Source: Corydoras sp. C115 (taxonomy: Eukaryota; Chordata; Actinopteri; Siluriformes; Callichthyidae). From it: a DNA stretch of 64,000 nt. Positions within the stretch are counted from its first letter, which is position 1, and each line of letters begins with the position of its first letter. Shown piece by piece: positions 37,707 to 49,100 of the stretch. The DNA lies in contig JAFMOC010000017.1 in NCBI GenBank assembly GCA_019802505.1, forward strand, positions 1,262,501 through 1,326,500. Reading direction: 5' to 3'. A program made the translations under genes and the position numbers. The notes beneath the pieces were generated by a model, which ran no database searches, was not told where the DNA came from, and saw only the letters and a list, made by a program, of their open reading frames with translations.

Positions 37707-38056
37707 CATTCATTCATTCATTATCTCCTGCTTTATCCTCTATTAGGGTCGCGGGGGGACGGTTCCCCATGCCCATCCAGGGGAGAACATCTCGGGCACT
37801 GGGCAGATAGACCCAGGACAGGACACCAATCCATTGCTGGGCACACACTCACTCACACAGACACACTCTATATGGGGCAATTTTGAGAATTCAATTGACT
37901 TGATCCAAGTTTTTGGACTGTGGGAGGAAACCGGAGAACCCGGAGGAAACCCACGCAGACACGGGGAGAACATGGAAACTCCGCCAAGATGGGGATTCGA
38001 ACCGGGAATCCCTAGAGCTGAGGCGAACGTGCTAACCACTAAGCCACCGTGCCGCC
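37707..38056 (-). mobile_element. V-SINE, full length
   Basis: Duplication ACTAAACATT at 37,697-37,706 and 38,057-38,066. Confidence 0.95.
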
Positions 38057-38484
38057 ACTAAACATTTATAATCCTTCATAATGTATTCATAAGCCTCTGT
38101 TAAAGTTCATAGACATTCATAATCAGACTCAAAAGTTATGAGAATGTCATAACACTGTAAACATTATAACTTTTTAAACATCGAGTATGTATTAATATTC
38201 ATACCAGCTCCTTCATAGAGCTTATAAATCATACCTGCAAAGAGAGCTTATAAGCTTTCAATAGGAGTTATAAGCACTTCTACGGTTTCATTTTGCTGCA
38301 AATAAAATATTAATTTATACTTTTTTTTATTTATAAGGAAGAGAGATTTGTTGAACACAAACATTTTACCAATAAGATAATACATAGTTAAATATGCTTA
38401 TAATGCATTTATGCTATAAAGCCTTCTGACATTTATAACACTTATAACTGTTATAAAACTTTATAAGTGTAAATATGAAGATCT
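38057..38484. repeat. TTATAATGCATTA-type AT-rich repeat
   Basis: Contains TTCATAATGTATTCATAAGC, AGTTCATAGACATTCATAA and many TTATAA words; related to 9,640 and 10,780. Confidence 0.55.
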
Positions 38485-38498
38485 ATGTACGTGTTTAA

Positions 38499-38874
38499 GG
38501 CGTTAAAGCGGGAGATAATGAATGAATAAAGCGGCACGGTGGCTTAGTGGTTAGCATGTTCTCCTCTCAGCGCTAGGGATTCCCGGTTCGAATCCCCATC
38601 TGGGTGGAGTTTCCATGTTCTCCCCGTGTCCGCGTGGGTTTCCTCCGGGTTCCTCCCACAGTCCAAAAACATGGATCAAGTCAATTGAGTTCTCCAAATT
38701 GCCCCATATAGAGTGTGTCTGTGTGAGTGAGTGTGTGCCCAGAGATGGATTGATGCCCTGTCCTGGGTCTATCTGCCCGGCGCCCGAAACGTTCTCCCCT
38801 GGATGGGCATGGGGAACCCCACCGCGACCCTAATAGAGGATAAAGCGGGAGATAATGAATGAATGAATAAATGA
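38499..38874 (+). mobile_element. V-SINE dimer: tail piece plus full copy
   Basis: A 14-bp duplication ATGTACGTGTTTAA (38,485-38,498 and 38,875-38,888) encloses a 3' SINE tail piece (TTAAAGCGGGAGATAATG...) followed at once by a full copy starting GCGGCACGGTGGC at 38,530. The pair therefore inserted as one unit. Confidence 0.9.
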
Positions 38875-38888
38875 ATGTACGTGTTTAA

Positions 38889-39490
38889 CAGAAGGTTACA
38901 GATGACATTAAGCCCCAGAGTTGAAGTGCTACATGCTTATTTTTATTTGATTTTTTTTACATCAACACTCGATATCAGCGTATTTATTACAATAAACAAC
39001 TTTCATTAACTAATGAACTAATAAAGAGAATCCGTAATTAAGCTGCTGCTACCAAAATCATCAAGACCAGCTTGATTAGAGAGGAAGACTCTGAAAAAGC
39101 TGCACCTCCTCAATGAAACCGATGGATTTGGTCAAACTAAAGATATGAAATTAAATTAATACTGAAGTGACGGTCAGTGAGCGACGGTGCCTCTGACCAT
39201 GCACACCGATCCCACCCTTAAACTCAAATTAAACATCATGCTGTCGGAAATTAGACTGAGGTTTCTGTAGAAAAGCCGAGTTGAGCATCCAGCTCTGGTT
39301 CCGTTCACCGTCGGAGGCGGAGATCGGTACGTGGATGTTGATCGGATGATTGGCTCAAAGGGTTTGTGTGCAAGTCACTATGACACGCTTTAAATCAGCA
39401 TCACCGTGACGACGGAAAGATGCCGACGTTACACTGCACAAGAGCAGGGATGAGCTCAGAGCGAATAACAGAAAGAAAACAAACATATAG
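38889..39490 (-). other. unique DNA, probable cerk 3' UTR or flank
   Basis: Lies within about 1.2 kb of the cerk stop and holds the candidate AATAAA. No other gene recognised. Confidence 0.35.
38983..38988 (-). terminator. candidate cerk polyadenylation signal
   Basis: AATAAA on the minus strand about 1.1 kb past the stop codon, with a second at 38,942-38,947. The implied 3' UTR would include the Tc1-like MITE at 39,491-39,703. No transcript evidence is available, so this is a weak call. Confidence 0.3.
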
Positions 39491-39703
39491 TACAGTTATA
39501 CATTAGGACACGCCCCCCTTCTTGCGTTACTTACCCATACAGATGGACTTTGTAGTTTTATAATTCCAGACTGTAGTCCATCTGTGTTCTTTGTGTTTGT
39601 TAGTCCCCTGTGGGTTCTCTGTTCTCTATGGGTCAGGAGCATCACAGAACGGGTATCATTTGATTGGAGCAAGAAAGGCGCATGTCCAAACTCTGGACCG
39701 GTT
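39491..39703. mobile_element. Tc1-like MITE, complete short copy
   Basis: Left end TACAGTTATACATTAGGACA and right end ATGTCCAAACTCTGGACCGG face each other; the core holds CAGATGGACTTTGTAG and GACTGTAGTCCATCTG. About 213 bp. It may be transcribed in the cerk 3' UTR. Confidence 0.65.
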
Positions 39704-40067
39704 TTGTAATAAATGAATTAATTGGTCCCAGGTTTCACCGTCTCTTAGCAACGAGCCTCCAATGGAAGCAGCTGATGAGGATTAAAGAACATGTACATCA
39801 CTCAACTCACAGCAGTTACAGCCCGGAACCTGATTTGCAGATGTGAGAGTGGGCGGGGCACCCCGGTGAAGCACCCTGTCGGCGGGAACGATGCTCATTG
39901 GTCTAAAAGTGAAAGCAGCTTTGGTAATTAAAGTGGATCTAAAGATTAGATCTAAAGATTGGATCCATAACGAGCTACATGACCGTTAACGAATCCACGG
40001 CGCGTGTCGTTAAAGTGTCTGTGGTCCGGCGCGTGGGCTTCGTATCCAGCGACGTCGATTAGCACGT

Positions 40068-40155
40068 TTATATTGCGTTCACTGCATGAGGTTCCTCAAA
40101 CAGCGCCTGCTCTTCAATCCCTCTGGCAAACAGCTTGATCAGCTGGCAGTGAACT
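40068..40155 (-). CDS. cerk: cerk exon 13 (C-terminus and stop)
   Basis: 88 nt, encoding VHCQLIKLFARGIEEQALFE then EPHAVNAI and TAA. It matches human VHCQLVRLFARGIEE. Acceptor TTCTCAG|AG. The open frame is too short for most ORF lists; phase and sequence identify it. It is separated from exon 12 by 2.0 kb of mostly transposon sequence. Confidence 0.94.
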
Positions 40156-43100
40156 CTGAGAAGACAGAGAAAGCAGATGATTCAGCACCATGTCTGCGGT
40201 CCAGTCACCCGGACGCTCTTCATCAGGACGCGTCATGTTCACCGCAGTGAGGACCGCATGCCGCACGTCTTAAATGTCAACGATTGCTCTTTACAGCAGT
40301 GATTCTCAATTATTTTCTGTTAAGCCCCCCCTAGGAAGAAAATTTTTTGCGCCCCCCCACACGCACGCACGCACGCACACTCACCCCCCCCCATACATGA
40401 CAAAATGGGATGAAAAAGTATTTTTACACGCCCACTGTAGCATGATTTGTCTATAAATTTGTTATAAGTACCCCTCGTTTATAGCAATGTATCCTTATTA
40501 ACAATAAAGAAAACAAAAAAGAAAGAAATATAGATCAACTTAGAACAGAATCATTTGATTAACTTTGTTTTTTAGTTTGTAACAGAAACGAATGAAATCC
40601 TTATTTAAACTAGAAACATTTTTGAACTGACTGGCATTTGATACTGAAGAATGAAATGAAATAAAATCAATAAATAAAATAAAATTCAAATTCATCAGCA
40701 ATATTAATTCAGGAGCACAATTTATTAACACTTTAACCTACAAAACTAAAATCAATACAACAATTTGTGCTGGGTTTTTTTTTCAAAATAAAATCAAAAT
40801 AAGGAAATCAGAACTAATGTCTCCAACGCGTCTGTTCTGCAGCACAGCTTTTCTGAAGCAGCTTTCATAAAGCGTTATAATTGCTTGCTGTACGCGTCAC
40901 GTTTTCCATTAAAAACTCAAGCGGTTATCAGTGTGATTGGGGTGGAATGTCTTTAAGTGACGCCTTCATTTATTTCACGCTGTCCACTGCCAACATTTAA
41001 AGACACAGAAGACACACCGGTCTTTCTTCGTCTCCACCTTAGTTACAGTGAAACTAAGCGCTACATACACGTTCCTCGTTTTAACTTTCGGTTGACTTTT
41101 GTTGGTCTCGTTATCTTCGTCTCTCTCCGCCTTTCTCTCCGTCATTCCTGTTAAATATTTCTCCATGTTGTCTCTTAAGGGTTTGCACTTAATATCACTT
41201 GCTCTGTGATTTCTTGTTATGCGCCCCCCCCAGGCACCGCACTGCGCCCCCCCAGGGGGGCGCGCCCCACTATTTGAGAAGCACTGCTTTACAGAGAAGG
41301 TTTTTCAGCACGACTTTAAAAAGCCAAACGCTGCATTAAAGGCTATGATACAATCCCGACAGACGACGATGCACTGAGGGACCAGCCCATTCGGTACATT
41401 AGAGGAGTCGAGTTTGAGCTTTGATCGTGAAGCTCGGTCAACATGAGGAGCTTTTCATTCAAATGTTTGCGCTTATCTCCATTTTGAGGCATAGATTAAA
41501 GCCTACAATTAGGAATTAATAGGGATTCCAAGGGCTCTTAATTGCCCCATCTAAAAATAGTGTGTGTGTGTGTGCCCAGTAGGGGTGAGCTGCAATATTC
41601 GCTGATTCGACGATTCGATTCGGAGAACCGTAGTCGACTATGAACTTCATAGTCGAATGTAACATTGACCACATGGGGGCGCCCATGGCTGCTGCTAAGC
41701 ATTAGTTTTAACATGAAATGTCTTTGTTTTCGTTATATCTATAGCCTTTTGTCAAATAAAATCATCCTAATTGTTGTTAATATATTTTTTAAATGATGTG
41801 TGCGCTTTAACAATAGGCTACACATTAATAAAGCTCCCCCTGCAGTTAGTTGCACATTCCAAAAGCTCTAGAAAAACAAGTAAAATATATATTAAAAAAA
41901 AACATTTTTTAAAACCACGCTTACAGCGCCATCTTGTGGTGAAATTTTAACTGATTCGACCATCAGTCGACTAAGGAAAATCTGACGAATCAGATTCGAC
42001 TATGAAAATCCTTAGTTGAAGACACCCCTAGTGCCCAGTGATGGATTGGAACCCTGTCCTGGGTGTATCTGCCAGCGCCCAAATCATTCTGCCCTGGATG
42101 AGCGTGGGGAACAGTTGAGACTGAAGACTGTGTAGCTTTGTTCTTCAGGACACTTCAGTGGATGAATGGTGACCTCAGAGGGCTCACGTACCTGACTTGA
42201 ATGGCAGCGTGCGGCAGAATCTCCCCGTCGCAGTTCCAGCTGCTGTGCGCCAGGCTGCAGCTGCATGCCGGATGCTCTCTGCAGATCTGACTGAAGAAGC
42301 GCTTCCGCCCGGAGCTCCCGGCCTCCCTCAGCTCCGACTCGGAGTCCGCGTCCTCGAACCGGGGCGTGAAGCGGAACTGTCGCACTCGGTACACCTCCAC
42401 GAACGAGTGGTCGAACTGCAAGACACAGGCACGCACGCCCATGTTATAAAGCTTTATAACGCCAGTGTTAAAATAATCCACCCATGGAGCATCACGCTCT
42501 GGAGACAGAGCACCAGGAAGGACAACCAAAAAAAAAAAGAAAAAAGGCCGGGGTGGACAGTTTCCCCCCCATTACCCCCATGATGAATCGAATATTTCTG
42601 CCTTGTTGGTTTTGTGGAACATAAATCTGATGAAAAAGTCCGAACATTCATCTCATCGCGCTGAAAGCTCTCAGGACTGCTGAACCGCTCGCCGATGAAT
42701 TCTCTGGCTTTAAAGTCATAGTGCTGTTTAATGCATAACAAAGGGGGCGGCACGGTGGGCTCCTGAATTTGGCAGTGTGTGCACAGGACAGTGCCCACAA
42801 TGCAGTACGAGAGTTTAATAAATGAGTTTCTGAGCCGAATTCATCAGTGAATCCGTCAATTACCATCAACAGTGAGAAGAAACGTTTATTTTTAATAGTT
42901 ACATTAATTGATTCATTTATTGTCTTCCGCTTTATCCTCTATTAGGGTCGCGGGGGGGGTTCCCCATGGCCATCCAGGGTAGAATGTTTCGGGCGCTGGG
43001 CAGATAGACCCAGGACAGGGCGCCAATCTATCGCTGGGCACACACTCACACACTCTATATGGGGCAATTTGGAGAACTCAATTGACTTGATCCATGTTTT

Positions 43101-46100
43101 TGGGCTGTGGGAGGAAACCGGAGAACCCGGAAGAAACCCACGCGGACACAGGGAGAACATGGAAACTCCACCCAGATGGGGATTCGAACCAGGAATCCCA
43201 AGTGCTGAGAGGAGAACATGCTAAACCACTAAGCCAACGTGCCGCTTTATGCATTCATTATCTCCTGCTTTATCCTATATTAGGGTTGCGGGGGGTTCCC
43301 CATGCCCATCCAGGGGAGAACATTTCAGGCACTGGGCAGATACACCCAGGACAGGGCGCCAATCCATCGCTGTGCACACACTCACACACTCTATATGGGG
43401 CAATTTGGAGAACTCAATTGACTTGATCCATGTTTATGGACTGTGGGAGGAAACCGGAGAACCCGGAGGAAACCCACGCGGACATGGGGAAAACATGGAA
43501 ACTCCCAGATGGGGATTCGAACCGGGAATCCCTAGTGCTGAGAGGAGAACGTGCTAAACCACTAAGCCAACGTGCCGCTTTATTCATTCATTATCTCCCG
43601 CTTTATCCTCTATTAGGGTCGCGGTGGGGTTCCCCCATGCTCATCCAGGGGAGAACGTCTCGGGCGCTGGGCAGATAGACCCAGGACAGGACGCCAATCC
43701 ATCGCTGGGCACACACTCACTCACACAGACACACTCTATATGGGGCAATTTTTTGAGAATTCAATTGACTTGATCCATGTTTTTGGACTGTGGGAGGAAA
43801 CCGGAGAACCCGGAGGAAACCCACGCGGACACGGGGAGAACATGGAAACTCCACCCAGATGGGGATTCGAACCGGGAATCCCAAGTGCTGAGAGGAGAAC
43901 GTGCTAAACCACTAAGCCACCGTGCCGCTTTAGTTACATTAAATTGAATGAATGGAGATGTACATGATAACTGGAGCATGACTCCATCATGATGGTGAGG
44001 GTCAGGAGGCTCCAGGGTGCACACGCTTACGTTTTCCTTTCCTGTGGTTATAATACTCTTATAATAAATACCTGGTCGTTTTTGTTGGTGTGGCGAAGCA
44101 AGTGGCGCAGGAAGTCGAGTCGCGAGCACTTGCGCACTAGGATGAGGTCTGCGGTTCCGTCGGCCAGGTGGGCCGAGGGGGACAACCCTTTGGGGCTGCG
44201 AGGACAAGCGCAGCTCATGCACACAGCATTGATGGCCAAGAACTTGCCCCTGATGACCTTCCAGACCTCCCTGTTCTCTGTAATGCACACGACACACACG
44301 TCATTTAAACGATGATCCGGGTTTAAAGGCAAATGTAATAAAGACCGGTTCAATGAGGCACATTTATCAGAGGAAGGGCTTGTGATACATGACTGTGGTT
44401 CTAGATTACAGATCAGTTCCCCCTCAGCCTTCGCTTCGGTCCTGCCCAGAGAAAATGATCATGTCCACATGCCAATTACAGACCTGGAGGTCTCTGCACG
44501 TGGCTCTGTAAACAGTATTTATCAGTGAGCCGCAGTAAACACAGAGGTCAGGCGGTTACGCACACGGAGACCGGTGTTCACAGACAGACATTCTGTGGAA
44601 ACGGATCTGTGAATTGATTCCTCCCAACAATTACGTCCAGCTCACAACCTGCACGCTGTGGACACTGGCACCGTTTGCCATTTTTTGTGGCACTTTGAGA
44701 TTTCACAAAACGAAAAGTGCGTTACAAATAAAATCTATTATTATTTATTATTATTGTCTAAGGGGGCGGCACGGTGGCTTAGTGGTTTCGGCACGTTCGC
44801 CTCTCAGGGAATCGCTAGGGATTCCCGGTTCGAATCCCCATCTGGGTGGAGTTTCCATGTTCTCCCCGTGTCCGCGTGGGTTTCCTCCGGGTTCTCTGCT
44901 TTCCTCCCACAGTCCAAATACATGGAAGTCAATGGAGTTCTCCAAATTGCCCCATATAGAGTGTGTCTGTGTGATGAGTGTGTGCCCAGTGATAGATTGG
45001 CGCCCTGTCCTGGGTCTATCTGCCCAGCGCCCGAGACGTTCTCCCCTGGATGGGCATGGGGAACCCCACCGCGACCCTAATAGAGGATAAAGCGGGAGAT
45101 AATGAATGAATGAATGTTTAAATTATTAAATTAAAATTTAATTAAATTACATATTGTTGGCACGGTGGCTTAGTGGTTGGCATGTTCTCCTCTCAGCGCT
45201 AGGGATTCCCGGTTCGAATCCCCATCTGGGTGGAGTTTCCATGTTCTCCCCGTGTCTGCGTGGGTTTCCTCTGGGTTTTCCGGTTTCCTCCCACAGTCCA
45301 AATACAAGGATCAAGTCAATTGAGTTCTCCAAATTGCCCCATATAGAGTGTGTCTGTGTGAGTGAGTGTGTGCCCAGCGATGGATTGGCGTCCTGTCCTG
45401 GGTCTATCTGCCCAGCGCCCGAGACGTTCTCCCCTGGATGGGCATGGGGAACCCCACCGCGACCCTAATAGAGGATAAAGCGGGAGATAATGAATGAATG
45501 AATGTTTAAATTATTAAATTAAAATTTAATTAAATTACATATTGTTGGCACGGTGGCTTAGTGGTTGGCATGTTCTCCTCTCAGCGCTAGGGATTCCCGG
45601 TTCGAATCCCCGTCTAGGTGGAGTTTCCATGTTCTCCCCGTGTCCGCGTGGGTTTCCTCCGGGTTCTCCGGTTTCCTCCCACAGTCCAAATACATGGATC
45701 AAGTCAATTGAGTTCTCCAAATTGCCCCATATAGAGTGTGTCTGTGTGAGTGAGTGTGTGCCCAGTGATGGATTGGCGCCCTGTCCTGGGTGTATCTGCC
45801 CCCTGCCCCACCGCGACCCTAATATAGGATAAAGCGGAAGATAATGAATGAATGAATGAATGAATTATTATCTAGATCTCTATATACACATCCATTAATA
45901 CCCAATCAGAGAACAGGTCTTTATTACTGCAAAGCAGTTCTTTATCCATAATGAAGGACACGGTGTTCCTCACCAGTTCCTGAAATGCTTCCCTCATCTT
46001 TGCAAAGCAGGGTTTCTTCTGATGGAGGCTGGCAAATGTTACACCTACACAAGAACCATCAGCATCAGATACAGCATCTCCAAAACTACAGTGTACATTG

Positions 46101-49100
46101 CTAACCTGAACAAAAGTCATTGAATTATTTCCCTAAGGAACCAACAGCTTTACGATCCTGAATGTTACATTATTGGAAACAGTGGTGAACTCTGAAGCAG
46201 ACGTAATCAAACTGAAGCGGTTTAAAACGACGGGCGATGAATCCATACCCTGATCGGCACTGTATCTTGTCCCTGGGAGTTCCCACAGTCCCCTCAGCCG
46301 GAAGGAAAGAAATGGTCCCTTCGTAGTAGCGATGTGACAGAAAGGTTTTAACACCTGCCACAAATCACCGGGAACAAGTTCAAAACGACAGCGAGCCAAC
46401 GAACGGCACAGAAAACGCCACCGGATCGCGGGGCCACCGCTGACCTGAGATGTCGTAGCGAGCCGGTCCCATCCAGCGCTTCCGCTCGCTGTCCGTCAGC
46501 ACGTCGCCATAGAAACCGTAACCGAGCAGCGAGACCGTGTATCGAAGGAAGATGTTGTTGGAATGGACGGAGCAGACGTCCAGCGGCTGGGAGTCTCCTG
46601 TTAAAAAAAAAAAACACAGGACTCAAGAATAAACACGTGCAGGCTTTACAGGAACAGACAGCGTTATAACAGCAGCACTACAAATGTTATTCACACCAGT
46701 TTCCTTCTTCAGCTCCATTATTTGCACCTAAAAGTCCCCCCCATCATCATCTGAAGGTCAGGCGCTGAATTCCACGCAACTCACTATTGTTTTTTTTAAA
46801 CACGCCACTAAATGGAATGTGTTTTGTTCTGCGGCGCCGAGAAGTCAGATAACAATGACATCACATCGCCTGACAGCTGCCGTAAATCCGCCACCTTACA
46901 GCCATTTGAAGTCGAGGGCGTGCAGCGTGGTGAGGTATGTCACCCGGTCCTGTTCTGCAGGTCACGGATCAGGACGTGTTTATTAATGTCGTTTGAGGGG
47001 AAACGAAAGCAAGGACGAGTTTAAATACAAAAAAATTAGGACACGCCCCCCTTTTAATCCATTCTCTATTTCCTCCTCTTATAATAGAGGACTTTGTGGT
47101 TTTACAATTCCAGACTGTAGTCCATCTGTGTTCTGTTGGTTCTCCGTTGGTCAGGAGCATCACAGAACAGGCATCATTTGGGTGGTGGATTGTTTATTGT
47201 CGGTTCTGCAGTGACACTGATGTGGTGAGGGGGTGTTAGTGCAGCAGTGCTGCTGGAGTTTCATTTCTCCACCTCAGGGACACTGCTGGGATAGGACTAA
47301 TGCACCCACCCAATAACCCCTGCTCTGTGGTGGTACTATCGGGGTTCTGAGCATTAGAACAGAGTACACAGTATGTCACAGTATGTATTATCAATCTTTA
47401 CAGAAAGTGGAACTGAGAACATGGACAATAAGAGGAGCAGAAAGGGGGCGTGTCCGAACATCTGTATGGTTCTGCAGACTGAGGGAGGGTCTGAATGAAG
47501 CCGGAGGTGATGACCCGTTGGCTTACCTATAACGATGTGCAGCGCTGACGTGACGGGGTCGTTGGAGCCGACCGTAGCGTAACAGATGCAGTCTGTTGAG
47601 CCTGTTGACAAACGCATCAGAGACATTAAAGTCTGACGGCAGGGATTTAAAAAACATCCATCCATCATCTTCCGCTTGTCCGGGGTTCGGGTCGCGGGGG
47701 CAGCGACTGAAGTAGGGAGAACCCACACCTCCCTCGCCCCAGCCACCTCCACCAGCTCGACTGGGGGAACCCCGAGGCGTTTCCAGACAAGCTGAGAGAT
47801 ATAATCCCTCCAGCGTGTCCTGGGTCTTCCCCGGGGTCTCCTTCCAGCTGGACTTGCCTGGAAACACCTCCCTAGGAAGGCGCCCAGGCGATAAAGGGTT
47901 ATCGGGGCCCCACCCTGGAGCCAGGCCCGGGGATGGGGTTCGTCAGCGAGCGTCTGGTGGTCGGGCACTTACCCATGGTGCCCGAAGAAGTTACATGGAT
48001 GCCCCCTCAAATGGGCTCACCACCATTGGGGGGGGGGGGTAGTAATAGGGGCTCGGTGCAGTGTGGCCGGAGGCGTGGGCGTCGCGATCCTCGGATTTAA
48101 AAACATCATCATTTAAATATTGGGCACGGTAGCTCAGCGGTCAGGGCGTTGGGCTATCGATCTGAAGGTTGGGGGTTCAAATCCCAGGTCCACTGAAGTT
48201 ACCAGTGTGGGTCCTTGAGCCCTTAGCCCTCATTGCTCCTGTGCTCACCTTGTAAGTCCCTTTGGATAAAAGTATCTGCTAAATGACCAAACGTAACCGT
48301 AAATGTAAATGACACGGAGGCCGAAGACAATTCTAATGCCGTGTAAGCAAAGCAAACTTTTTTTTTTTTCGGGCTCCTCTTTTCCAGAGAACAATTTCGG
48401 CACGGGGGAGAGGTACTCCGAGCGCAGAGACACTGCATTTCCCCCAGATGAGATTTCAGATAAGTTCATCCCACCCTCACCCTGCTGAACGCCGCGCGGT
48501 AATGAAATTCATCTGTCTCAAATTGCTAATATAAAAGCCAGTGTGAGGAGAGGTAAGCACAGAGCTGCCTCCGTTCGGGATTCCACCCAGCAGCTTATTT
48601 CAGCAATCAATCAAAAAGAGAGCAACAAAGAAACGGACGGGGGAGGCCGAGGAGCGCGCGCGTGGGGGGGGGGGGGGGGGGAGTGGAAAAAAGAAAATAG
48701 GAAGAGAATGCAAATGAAACGCAGAATAAAAGAAACAGGAACGCTTCTGACTGAATGTGGGATGATGTCAGTGGAGAGGAGGATGACTGACAGGTCGGTG
48801 GTTCGCCTCCTTAACAAGGTGTTTGTTAAGTCAGTATGGAATACACGCCATCTTGTATTTAGAATATTGCGAGGGCGGCACGTCGGCTTAGTGGTTAGCA
48901 TGTTCTCCTCTCAGCGCTAGGGATTCCCGGTTCGAATCCCAATCTGGGTGGGGTTTCCATGTCCTCCCCGTGTCCGCGTGGGTTTCCTCCCCCAGTCCAA
49001 AAACATGGATCAACTGAACTCTCCAAATTGCCCCATATAGAGTGTGTGTGTGTGTGTGTGAGTGAGTGTGTGCCCAGCGATAGATTGGCGTCCTGTCCTG

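Noticed and set aside
1..39000. Search for GRAMD4 or other neighbours of CERK known from human
   Set aside because: No peptide resembling these genes was recognised in the left part; short exons could have been missed, so absence is not proven.
46348..46626. 92-codon minus ORF overlapping cerk exon 8
   Set aside because: Wrong frame; the exon's true frame gives SLLGYGFYGD, matching CERK.
47354..47968. 204-codon minus ORF as a single protein
   Set aside because: A chance fusion of a LINE fragment, intron sequence and cerk exon 7 (STDCICYATVG).
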